Assembly: GCF_900142465.1 (NCBI RefSeq)
Contig: NZ_FRAX01000002.1
Location: 62,001 to 126,000 of the forward strand
Length of the DNA: 64,000 nucleotides
Direction of reading: 5' to 3'
Source of the DNA: Fibrobacter sp. UWH6
Lineage (GTDB): Bacteria; Fibrobacterota; Fibrobacteria; Fibrobacterales; Fibrobacteraceae
Positions within the stretch are counted from its first letter, which is position 1, and each line of letters starts with the position of its first letter. Below the pieces are notes generated by a model. It saw only the letters and a list, made by a program, of their open reading frames with translations, ran no database searches and was not told the origin of the DNA. Below are positions 52,645 through 60,817 of this stretch, one piece after another. Made by a program: the position numbers and the translations under genes.

Positions 52645-52673
52645 AGTCCCCAAAGCATTTAACTTCGGGGACT
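52645..52673. terminator. Bidirectional terminator between the toxin module and ileS
   Basis: AGTCCCC / GGGGACT stem with T tracts on both strands (TTTTGTTTTGC to the right; TTCTTGTTTTTTTTA on the minus strand). Confidence 0.8.
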
Positions 52674-52744
52674 TTTGTTTTGCTAGGTTCAGCCGATGCC
52701 GAGCGACCTCGGCATGACTTTCGCGACGTTCGCCTTGTTAAGCC

Positions 52745-55700
52745 TTATGCCTTAACAGTTGTGAAGCTGAATGCCTCTCCGTCAGCGTCGTTAGCTTCGA
52801 GGCCATCAGCGGCGGCAGCCCAGGTCAGCTTAACGGCCTGAGTCTCGCCCATGATGTAGGCTTCGTTTTCAGCGACTGCCTGCTTGAACATTTCACTGTC
52901 AGAGAACAAGGTCACTTCGATCTTGTCAGTGATGGTGTAGTTCTGTTCCTTACGGCGGTTCTGGATGCGGTTCACCAATTCGCGGGCGACGCAAGCGCGG
53001 CGCAGGTCGTCGGTGACGTTCAGGTCCAGAGCAACGGTAAAGTGGCTGTCAGCATCCACGGCAAGGCCTTCCGGCACAATGCGCTGGATCATGAGGCAGT
53101 CTGCACCCACTTCGCCAAATTCGAACTTGATAGTCTCACCACCCTGCAAAGCCTTGATTTCGTCAGCGCTCAGGCTGTTAAGCTTTGCAGAGATGACCTT
53201 CATGTTCTTGGCGTATTCAGGACCCTTGGCCTTGATACCCAGGAAGTTAGGCTTTGCAGAAAGCTTCACCAGAACGGTTTCGTCTTCCAGGAACTTCATT
53301 TCGCGAACGTTTAGTTCTTCGAGGATGAGGTCCTTCATGGTTTCTGCCACATCCTTTTCTACGGCACCGTGGGGCACCACAGTCATGCTAGCAATTGGCA
53401 TACGGTTCTTTACGTTGTTCGTAGCGCGGATTGCACGGCCCATTTCCACCATGCCGCGGACCATTGCGATACGCTGCACCAGAGCTTCGTCCTTCAAGGA
53501 TTCGTCAGCGCTGGGGAATTCGCAGAGGTGTACGCTAACAGGTGCGTTGGCATCCACTTCGCGAACGAGAATCTGGTAGATTTCTTCGGCCAGGAGCGGC
53601 AGGAACGGAGCAAGAATCTTGCTGAAGTCCACCAGCACCTTGTACATGGTAGCGTAAGCTGCATTCTTGTCGCCATCGTTTTCAGACTTCCAGAAACGGC
53701 GGCGGCTACGACGAACATACCAGTTGGTCAGGTCATCCACAGCGGCGATGATTGCAGGCACCACGTTGTACAAACGGTAAGCCTTCATTTCCACTTCGAC
53801 CTTGGCGGCCAGATCCTGCAGGGTTGCAAGCATCCAGCGGTCCAGTTCGTTTTCGGACTTCACCACTTCACCCGGATTCCAGTTCAGCTGGCCCTTGGCG
53901 GCGTCGGCATTGTGGTTACTTACGAAGAAGCTAACGGCGTTCCACAGCGGGAGCATCACCTGCTTCACGATACCCTTCACGCCTTCTTCAGAGAAGCGCA
54001 GGTCTTCGGCCTTCAGTGCAGCAGAGTTAATGAGGAACAGGCGGATAGCGTCAGCGCCGGTACGTTCGATAAGTTCGTTGGGGTCCGGATAGTTCTTCTT
54101 GGACTTGGACATCTTGGAACCGTCTTCGGCCAAGATGATACCGTTCACGATCACGTTCTTGAAGGCAGGCTTCTGGAACAGAGCGTTAGAAAGAACAGTC
54201 AGGGTGTAGAACCAACCACGAGTCTGGTCAAGGCCTTCGGCAATGAAGTCAGCCGGGAAGCTCTTTTCAACCAGTTCCTTGTTTTCAAACGGATAGTGGC
54301 GGCTAGCATAAGGCATGGAGCCAGATTCGAACCAGCAGTCAAACACTTCCGGAGTACGCTTGAATTCCTTGCCGTCCTTCTTGATGACAATCTTGTCCAC
54401 GAAGTGCTTGTGCAAGTCGTCCAGAGTTTCGCCAGTAAGGTCTGCCAATTCCTTGATGGAGCCCACAGCGATCATTTCGCCGTCGTCAGCAATCCATACA
54501 GGAATCGGGGTACCCCAGAAACGGTTACGGGAAAGGTTCCAGTCGCGGGCGTTGGCAATCCACTTACCGAAGCGGCCGCTCTTGATGTGGTCGGGAACCC
54601 AGTTCACGGTCTGGTTGTTTTCGACCATCCATTCCTTCAAAGTCTTGGTGACACCTTCTGCATTGGTAACTTCGCCATCGATCTTCAAGAACCAAGTCTT
54701 GAGGGCGCGGTACAGCAGAGGCACGCCGGTACGCCAGCAGTGGGGGTAGCTATGAACGAAGGTTTCGTGCTTGAACACGCGGCCCTGTTCCTTGAGGTAA
54801 GCGATAATGCTCTTGTCGGCTTCCTTTGCACCCAGTCCCTTCCACATGGGGACCTTGTCGGTGAACTTGCCTTCGGTATCCAGCGGGTCAAAAAGACCCA
54901 GGCCAAGAGATGCGCCCAGCTGGAAGTCTTCTTCACCGAAGGAAGGAGCGATATGCACAGCACCGGCACCGTCTTCGTCGCTAACGAAATCGGCAACGTA
55001 GATGGTATAACGCTTGGCCAGTTCTTCTGCGGTGGCGTAAGCGTCGCTAATGTGGAACAAAGCTTCGTACTTGAGACCAGCAAGGTCAGAACCCATGCAC
55101 TTGTCCACAATGTTGGGCTGCTTGAAGTAAGCGCCAGCGCGTGTACCCATGACCCAGAACTTCTTGCCGTCCTGTTCTACGCAAACGTATTCGGCGTCAG
55201 CCTTCACTGCAATAGCGAAGTTGGAAGGAAGAGTCCAAGGAGTGGTGGTCCAAACCAGGATGTTGGAACCAGCAAACTTAGCGTCGTCGGAAACCAGCGG
55301 GAAGATAAGAGTCAAGGACGGGTCCTGACGGTCCTTATAGCCCTGGTTGGTTTCGAAGTTGGAAAGCGGAGTTGCAAGAGCCGGGCTGTACGGCTGGATG
55401 CGGTAGCCCTGATAGATGAGGCCCTTGTCGAAGCACTGCTTGAACACCCACCACACAGATTCCATGAAGTTCTTGTCCATGGTCTTGTAGCCCTTGTCGA
55501 AGTCCACCCAACGGCCCATACGACGAACCGTCTTGCGCCATTCACCGGTGTACTTCAGAACCTTGCTACGGCAGGTTTCGTTAAACTTGTCTACGCCCAG
55601 GTTCTGGATTTCGGCAACGCCAGCCAGACCCAGTTCGTTCTGCACCAGAGATTCAATAGGCAGACCGTGGCAGTCCCAACCGAAACCGCGGGGAACCTTC

Positions 55701-55939
55701 TTGCCCTTCATGGTCCAGTAACGGGGAACGATATCCTTGATGGTACCAGCCAGCAAGTGACCATAGTGCGGAAGGCCAGTTGCAAACGGAGGGCCATCGT
55801 AGAAAGTATAGGGTGCAGTTTCCGGACGGCTGTCCAGAGACTTCTTAAAGCTATCATCCTTATCCCACAATCCGAGCACGCGCTCTTCGATCTGCGGGAA
55901 GGTTTCTTCCTTTTGTACTTCGCGGAATAACTTTGCCAT
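52745..55939 (-). CDS. ileS: Isoleucyl-tRNA synthetase
   Basis: 1064 aa class I synthetase. DGPPFATGLPHYGHLLAGT contains the HIGH motif (HYGH), GWDCHGLPIE follows, a full CP1 editing domain is present, and KMSKS reads DGSKMSKSKKNYPDP. The length and the SKNYPDP variant match the eukaryote-like (type 2) IleRS that often confers mupirocin tolerance. A GAGGTAA site precedes the ATG. It is monocistronic and ends at a bidirectional terminator. Confidence 0.97.
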   Translation of the reverse strand: MAKLFREVQKEETFPQIEERVLGLWDKDDSFKKSLDSRPETAPYTFYDGPPFATGLPHYGHLLAGTIKDIVPRYWTMKGKKVPRGFGWDCHGLPIESLVQNELGLAGVAEIQNLGVDKFNETCRSKVLKYTGEWRKTVRRMGRWVDFDKGYKTMDKNFMESVWWVFKQCFDKGLIYQGYRIQPYSPALATPLSNFETNQGYKDRQDPSLTLIFPLVSDDAKFAGSNILVWTTTPWTLPSNFAIAVKADAEYVCVEQDGKKFWVMGTRAGAYFKQPNIVDKCMGSDLAGLKYEALFHISDAYATAEELAKRYTIYVADFVSDEDGAGAVHIAPSFGEEDFQLGASLGLGLFDPLDTEGKFTDKVPMWKGLGAKEADKSIIAYLKEQGRVFKHETFVHSYPHCWRTGVPLLYRALKTWFLKIDGEVTNAEGVTKTLKEWMVENNQTVNWVPDHIKSGRFGKWIANARDWNLSRNRFWGTPIPVWIADDGEMIAVGSIKELADLTGETLDDLHKHFVDKIVIKKDGKEFKRTPEVFDCWFESGSMPYASRHYPFENKELVEKSFPADFIAEGLDQTRGWFYTLTVLSNALFQKPAFKNVIVNGIILAEDGSKMSKSKKNYPDPNELIERTGADAIRLFLINSAALKAEDLRFSEEGVKGIVKQVMLPLWNAVSFFVSNHNADAAKGQLNWNPGEVVKSENELDRWMLATLQDLAAKVEVEMKAYRLYNVVPAIIAAVDDLTNWYVRRSRRRFWKSENDGDKNAAYATMYKVLVDFSKILAPFLPLLAEEIYQILVREVDANAPVSVHLCEFPSADESLKDEALVQRIAMVRGMVEMGRAIRATNNVKNRMPIASMTVVPHGAVEKDVAETMKDLILEELNVREMKFLEDETVLVKLSAKPNFLGIKAKGPEYAKNMKVISAKLNSLSADEIKALQGGETIKFEFGEVGADCLMIQRIVPEGLAVDADSHFTVALDLNVTDDLRRACVARELVNRIQNRRKEQNYTITDKIEVTLFSDSEMFKQAVAENEAYIMGETQAVKLTWAAAADGLEANDADGEAFSFTTVKA

Positions 55940-56281
55940 TGTTTACCTCGGGGCATACAGCCCCCTATTAAATACGGGCGTAAATTTAGCAAAAGGCGAA
56001 CATCGTGACATTCACGCTTGCGTGAAATGGCATGATTGAGCCGTACTAAATGCAAGCAAAGCTTGTCAGATAGAAAAAACAAAAAGGGGGGCAGCCGCCC
56101 CCTCGCTCCAACTTTTGCGCAAATCAGCCTAAAAAGCAGGCCGCGCAAAATTTTACGCTACCCCCACTCCTAAGGGGACACCCCTTAAAAACCCCGATAA
56201 ATTTCAATCATCAAAGCACAGGTCCTCTTCTATCATCGGCAAAGAGACAAAGTAATAGCCATCACGGCAGCCCAATCGAGA
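55940..56281. other. 342-bp noncoding spacer rich in hairpins
   Basis: No gene is seen. From left to right it holds a TTCACGC-TT-GCGTGAA hairpin (56011-56026), a strong GC terminator (56075-56102), a long hairpin TTTTGCGC..GCGCAAAA with inner GCCT/AGGC (56113-56150), and TAAGGGG-ACA-CCCCTTA (56171-56187). The ileS promoter must lie in the first part. The set resembles a REP-like composite element. Confidence 0.6.
56075..56102 (-). terminator. Strong Rho-independent terminator
   Basis: Minus strand: GGGGGC-GGCT-GCCCCC (56102-56087) followed by CTTTTTGTTTTTT. It would end transcripts coming from the 130-aa gene. Confidence 0.85.
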
Positions 56282-56674
56282 CTAAACAGAAAAATCGTAA
56301 TTTTGAGCGTCATTTACCAATAAACTACTTTTGTAACCGAAAAGCCACGCAGTGTCTTGCAACGAAATTGCATAAATGTGTGTTTTCCCCATTATCAAGT
56401 CGTCAACATCAAGGACATTTATACTGTCATTTTCCTCAACATCAAAATAAACCTTCCCATTCTTTACGGTTGTATCATGTATGACATAACATCCATATAC
56501 AACAAACCAATCCTCACGTTCAGAATCAATTTTCCCTTCATCATAGGTATAATGATAAAGGAGGTCTTCCTTATTTTTTCTATAGAGTAATTCGTTAACG
56601 CCTTCGCAAAGAACTTTGTCGCCTATATATGCTTTAACAGACTTGACCGGCTTTGTTGAAATTACGCTAATCAC
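56282..56674 (-). CDS. Hypothetical protein, 130 aa
   Basis: 130 aa, no signal peptide, mixed beta-rich sequence with many Tyr and Asp (EDWFVVYGCYVIHDTTVKNG). No family recognised. The first 36 codons are repeated in the duplicated unit (57574-57683). The downstream half is unique. It is AT-rich compared with most of the window, like its neighbours on this strand. Confidence 0.5.
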   Translation of the reverse strand: MISVISTKPVKSVKAYIGDKVLCEGVNELLYRKNKEDLLYHYTYDEGKIDSEREDWFVVYGCYVIHDTTVKNGKVYFDVEENDSINVLDVDDLIMGKTHIYAISLQDTAWLFGYKSSLLVNDAQNYDFSV

Positions 56675-56790
56675 CGTAATTTAATTTGTATTAATTTCAT
56701 TAGCGCACTTATAAGGATCAACACACGAGACCAACATGAGCGAACAAAATGCGAATAAAATTCTGCTCTTTCTCAAAAAAATTTCTCGCA

Positions 56791-57396
56791 TTATTTCATC
56801 CTCTCTTGTTCTAAAATTTCATTAAACGCACCCATTCCTAAGGATACCAAATCGGAATATTGCCGATCTGATTTTACCGCTACGGGCAAATATTTTCCGA
56901 CAAAGATTCTGTCAATTTCATCGCTAAACATAACCCGTTCCAATGTATTTAGTAAACTGGCTTCAAAAAGACTAAAATCAAGATTTACTTCAGCATTAAG
57001 CTCTCCAATAAGTTCAATTCCCAAAGAGGTAAAAACTGCATAGGGATGCATTTCCTCATACGTCATTTGCGGATTATCATAAAAAGCAATCCACTGATTC
57101 TGTATGGCCCGAGCCAGATAGCGATAAGCGGCTCTCTTTTCAGGACTGTCTGGAATTTTCGCATCAATTAGAGAATCCAGGTCATCCCTTACACCATTTC
57201 CATCTCTGTCATAACCTAAAATTTTTATTCTCGCCGTATCTGCGGCTGTTGCAACATCGTCGTAGTGCTCATTCGATACAGAGGGATGCAATTCATCTGC
57301 ATTTTCAAACGAAGAACTAGACAAGTTCCTTCCCAAAGATATTAGGGCAGCTGCTAAGACGCTCAAGAATAAAAAAATCAAGAAAGCTTTTTTCAT
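56791..57396 (-). CDS. Exported/anchored protein with an EF-hand-like loop (copy 1)
   Basis: 201 aa from the ATG at 57396. The N-terminal helix (AFLIFLFLSVLAAALISLG) is a signal or anchor. GYDRDGNGVRDDLDSLI is a calcium-loop motif (DxDxNGxxDD) of the dockerin/thrombospondin-3 type. The rest is helical. No enzyme family recognised. The protein is identical to that of copy 2; the one difference I saw within the gene is silent (a Pro codon). Confidence 0.65.
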   Translation of the reverse strand: MKKAFLIFLFLSVLAAALISLGRNLSSSSFENADELHPSVSNEHYDDVATAADTARIKILGYDRDGNGVRDDLDSLIDAKIPDSPEKRAAYRYLARAIQNQWIAFYDNPQMTYEEMHPYAVFTSLGIELIGELNAEVNLDFSLFEASLLNTLERVMFSDEIDRIFVGKYLPVAVKSDRQYSDLVSLGMGAFNEILEQERMK

Positions 57397-57459
57397 GCCA
57401 AAAAATATAAACAAAGCACCCCCAAGGGAGTGCCGTGTTTAATGACAATGCCGTCATCT

Positions 57460-57567
57460 CTAGGTGTTTTGCAAGAAGGATATGATTTGTTCTTCATGTT
57501 CCGTGAAATAACCACGCCAGATTTTTTCAAGTTCATCAAGTTTGTCATCGGCAACATCGTCCAACTT
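57460..57567 (-). pseudogene. Duplicated 3' fragment of the patatin gene
   Basis: The last 108 bp of the patatin gene copied with the tandem duplication and detached from its 5' part. It carries two substitutions against the intact copy and has no start of its own. Confidence 0.85.
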
Positions 57568-57573
57568 AGGAAT

Positions 57574-57683
57574 TCTTCCTTATTTTTTCTATAGAGTAAT
57601 TCGTTAACGCCTTCGCAAAGAACTTTGTCGCCTATATATGCTTTAACAGACTTGACCGGCTTTGTTGAAATTACGCTAATCAC
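57574..57683 (-). pseudogene. Duplicated 5' fragment of the 130-aa gene
   Basis: The first 36 codons of the 130-aa gene (VISTKPVKSVKAYIGDK and on) then run across the AGGAAT junction into out-of-frame patatin DNA, making a chimeric 96-codon ORF (57683-57393) with no coherent C-terminal domain. It is probably non-functional. Confidence 0.8.
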
Positions 57684-57799
57684 CGTAATTTAATTTGTAT
57701 TAATTTCATTAGCGCACTTATAAGGATCAACACACGAGACCAACATGAGCGAACAAAATGCGAATAAAATTCTGCTCTTTCTCAAAAAAATTTCTCGCA

Positions 57800-58405
57800 T
57801 TATTTCATCCTCTCTTGTTCTAAAATTTCATTAAACGCACCCATTCCTAAGGATACCAAATCGGAATATTGCCGATCTGATTTTACCGCTACAGGCAAAT
57901 ATTTTCCGACAAAGATTCTGTCAATTTCATCGCTAAACATAACCCGTTCCAATGTATTTAGTAAACTGGCTTCAAAAAGACTAAAATCAAGATTTACTTC
58001 AGCATTAAGCTCTCCAATAAGTTCAATTCCCAAAGAGGTAAAAACTGCATAGGGATGCATTTCCTCATACGTCATTTGCGGATTATCATAAAAAGCAATC
58101 CACTGATTCTGTATGGCCCGAGCCAGATAGCGATAAGCGGCTCTCTTTTCAGGACTGTCTGGAATTTTCGCATCAATTAGAGAATCCAGGTCATCCCTTA
58201 CACCATTTCCATCTCTGTCATAACCTAAAATTTTTATTCTCGCCGTATCTGCGGCTGTTGCAACATCGTCGTAGTGCTCATTCGATACAGAGGGATGCAA
58301 TTCATCTGCATTTTCAAACGAAGAACTAGACAAGTTCCTTCCCAAAGATATTAGGGCAGCTGCTAAGACGCTCAAGAATAAAAAAATCAAGAAAGCTTTT
58401 TTCAT
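57800..58405 (-). CDS. Exported/anchored protein with an EF-hand-like loop (copy 2)
   Basis: 201 aa, protein-identical to 56791-57396. As the copy next to the intact patatin gene it sits in the ancestral left context. A TATATTTT element lies about 5 nt before the ATG in both copies, so each copy carries its own promoter and both may be expressed, doubling dosage. The DxDxNGxxDD loop suggests calcium binding outside the inner membrane. Confidence 0.65.
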   Translation of the reverse strand: MKKAFLIFLFLSVLAAALISLGRNLSSSSFENADELHPSVSNEHYDDVATAADTARIKILGYDRDGNGVRDDLDSLIDAKIPDSPEKRAAYRYLARAIQNQWIAFYDNPQMTYEEMHPYAVFTSLGIELIGELNAEVNLDFSLFEASLLNTLERVMFSDEIDRIFVGKYLPVAVKSDRQYSDLVSLGMGAFNEILEQERMK

Positions 58406-58468
58406 GCCAAAAAATATAAACAAAGCACCCCCAAGGGAGTGCCGTGTTTAATGACAATGCCGTCATCT

Positions 58469-59356
58469 CTAGGTGTTTTGCAAGAAGGATATGATTTGTT
58501 CTTCATGTTCCGTGAAATAACCACGCCAGATTTTTTCAAGTTCATCCAGCTTGTCATCGGCAACATCGTCCAACTTGTATTTTTTACCATTTGCAGACGG
58601 CGAAAGCACATGGACATTTTCGCGGCCAATGTCAGCCATCACTTCGTAATCGCTACTCTTGCCAGAACGGGCAACCCATTCATTAAGCACGTAGCTACCC
58701 CAGCCAAGCAAGGTCTGGTTGTCTTCAACGCGAACCATCATATCCATGTCAGTATCAAAGGTAAGGATACGGTAATCGTCGCGGAAACCAGCTCTCTTCA
58801 AGCCTGCATTCAAAACCGCAATGGGAGAATTTGCCCACATGCCACCGTCGGCATACCAAGTATCGCCAAGTTTTTCAACGTCAAAGTAGGTAGGAGCACA
58901 AGTGGACGAAAGAACCGCGAACCACTTATCCACATCGGCATCGCCTCTGTCCCAAACCTTTTCTACAGACTTTTTACCATTGAGTCGAGTTGTGGGAATG
59001 AAAATCGGTTTTTCCCAATCGCTGCACTTACCCTTCATGCAGTCCATTAGAAGTTCTTTCAAGCGTGCATGATTATAAGTCGGCTTTTTAAGATCCTTAA
59101 TGCGTTCCCACAAGGAATATTTCTTGAAAATATCCTTCAAGTTATCGCGGTAGAACTTACGGATCTTTTCTGCAGACATTCCCTCATCGAGGCAAGCCGC
59201 TACGATAGCGCCGGTAGAGGTACCACCAAAAGCGGCAGCATTCTTAGAAATCCAGCCTTCCCCAAGCTTCTTTTCAATTTCACACATCAGCGCAACCGGA
59301 CCAATGCCCAGCGCACCACCACCATTAATAGATATAGCCAATTTATCTCTTCTCAT
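58469..59356 (-). CDS. Patatin-like phospholipase
   Basis: 295 aa. The oxyanion loop SINGGGALGIGPVALM, the nucleophile elbow FGGTSTGAI (Gly-x-Ser-x-Gly) and the catalytic Asp in WYADGGMW are intact, so it should hydrolyse acyl esters of membrane lipids. It is cytoplasmic with no signal peptide, as with CapV-type effectors, but no cyclase or sensor gene adjoins it, so a defence role is unproven. A TATAATT element is 8 nt before the ATG. Its 3' end is part of the tandem duplication. Confidence 0.85.
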   Translation of the reverse strand: MRRDKLAISINGGGALGIGPVALMCEIEKKLGEGWISKNAAAFGGTSTGAIVAACLDEGMSAEKIRKFYRDNLKDIFKKYSLWERIKDLKKPTYNHARLKELLMDCMKGKCSDWEKPIFIPTTRLNGKKSVEKVWDRGDADVDKWFAVLSSTCAPTYFDVEKLGDTWYADGGMWANSPIAVLNAGLKRAGFRDDYRILTFDTDMDMMVRVEDNQTLLGWGSYVLNEWVARSGKSSDYEVMADIGRENVHVLSPSANGKKYKLDDVADDKLDELEKIWRGYFTEHEEQIISFLQNT

Positions 59357-59509
59357 AGCGGGCCAATTATAACATTTGTTAATACACCGTATTAACAGAA
59401 TCCATACAATATGACAATTTTCTTACATCTTGTAATATTGGAAATGAAATTTTTTTGAAAAAAAAACATCCTGAGATCGTATTTTGTTCCCTAGGAATGG
59501 AAGAAAATT

Positions 59510-60752
59510 ATGAACAGGATCATCAAAAAAGCATTTTTAGGGATTTCCGTAATCTGCGGGCTTGCTTCAGCAGCTTCCGTCAAAAGCCCCTTCGTAACAG
59601 TCCCCTGGAATGGCTATTCTGGCGCGGCCAGCTTTACCTTCGATGACGGATTCTACCAGGCAGAGCCTCTTTCCCAGATTCTCGAGGATATGCCCGAAGT
59701 CAAGGTGACTTTCTTCCTTACTAATATGGGTATGAACCTGCTTGACTACTTTGGCCCCACATACGCTGAACTTGCAAAACAGGGGCATGAAATCGGCAAC
59801 CATACCAACAACCATTTCGACCTCACCTCCATTGCAGAATCCTCCCTGAAATCAGAAATTATCGATTTTGCCGGGGAACTGGAGCAAATCATGGGCTCTT
59901 ATGGAGCTGAAGTGAGCGTCACATCCCACGCACTCCCCTACAGTCAAAACAGCGACATTGTTTCTAGCGTCATTGATGACCGCCATTTCATCAATCGCAG
60001 TGCAGGCGGACCGGGTAAACACGACTGGAATGTGGAACCCAACTGGAGCAATATGGATTCCAAGGTTTGGTACACCACCCCCAACGCCGAAGAAGATTTC
60101 CTCAACTCTATCGATGCTTCAGCCATGGCCCCTTCCTGGCTGATTCTTCTCAATCATGGAATCGCCGATCTTGGAGAAGGTTATATCACCCAGGATCTGA
60201 TGAAGGAATTCATTCAACGTGCCGTAAAAAACAATATGTGGGTTGCCCCCTTTAGCACAGTCGGGGCCTACTACCGCGCCCACTTTACCCTGGATACCGC
60301 CAAGGCCGTTGCCGATGGAAACAATCTTACCGTCACATGGGAAATGCCCCACAAGAATATGCCCAAAAGCATTCCTCTCAAGGTCGTCATAAACGAAACT
60401 TTCGTCAGAGAAAATTTCGGCAACAATGCGAGCATCTACATCGAACAGGATGGTAAAAGAATCTACCCCGATGAAGACGGAATTTTCATTCTTGAATTCA
60501 CTTCTTTAAAGGCAACCATCTACGGCTCCTCCAAGACTCCCGACACCAAGCCCTACATGGTTCGTTCCGACCTTAGAACACAAGACGATCCCTTCTCCGA
60601 AAAACACAACGTACACCCTCCTGGATGCAAAGGGAAGACGCCTTGGTAATATTACCGAATTCAAAGTCCCCGATTTTATGCCCAAGGGCCCCTACATCAT
60701 CATCTCAAAGACTCCTGGATTCGCCGCCAAGGTAAGAAAGGTCATCCACTAG
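59510..60752 (+). pseudogene. Secreted polysaccharide deacetylase (CE4) with a C-terminal frameshift
   Basis: Frame 1 runs 59510-60649 (379 aa): signal peptide (FLGISVICGLASAA), SFTFDDGFYQ (metal Asp motif), GHEIGNHTNNH (His ligands) and further NodB elements. It then ends in a meaningless tail (HPPGCKGKTPW). The +1 frame reads on from about 60590 to TAG at 60752 with YTLLDAKGRRLGN, MPKGPYIIISKTPG and KVRKVIH, the C-terminal sorting-type tail of Fibrobacter secreted proteins. A one-base change near 60584-60610 therefore removes the tail. The catalytic domain itself is intact. Confidence 0.8.
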
Positions 60753-60817
60753 AGAACAACAGCTCCTCCAATCCAAAACTTTAAATTAATTTTGAAGAAA
60801 CGTTTTGGATTTGACTT

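Larger units (their letters stand above)
56565..58576. repeat. Tandem direct duplication, 2 x 1003 bp
   Basis: Copy 1 is 56565-57567 and copy 2 is 57574-58576, offset 1009 bp, with a 6-bp filler AGGAAT between them. I noticed only three substitutions (56884/57893, 57538/58547, 57541/58550). Each unit spans the patatin 3' end, the whole 206-codon gene and the 5' end of the 130-aa gene. Confidence 0.95.

Noticed and set aside
53369-55930. 853-codon open frame antisense to ileS
   Set aside because: Shadow of the strong codon bias of ileS; the sense protein is a certain IleRS and the antisense translation has no domain.
58469-59356. CBASS system with a CapV-like patatin
   Set aside because: No nucleotide cyclase or HORMA/TRIP13-type gene adjoins it; only the effector-like fold is seen.
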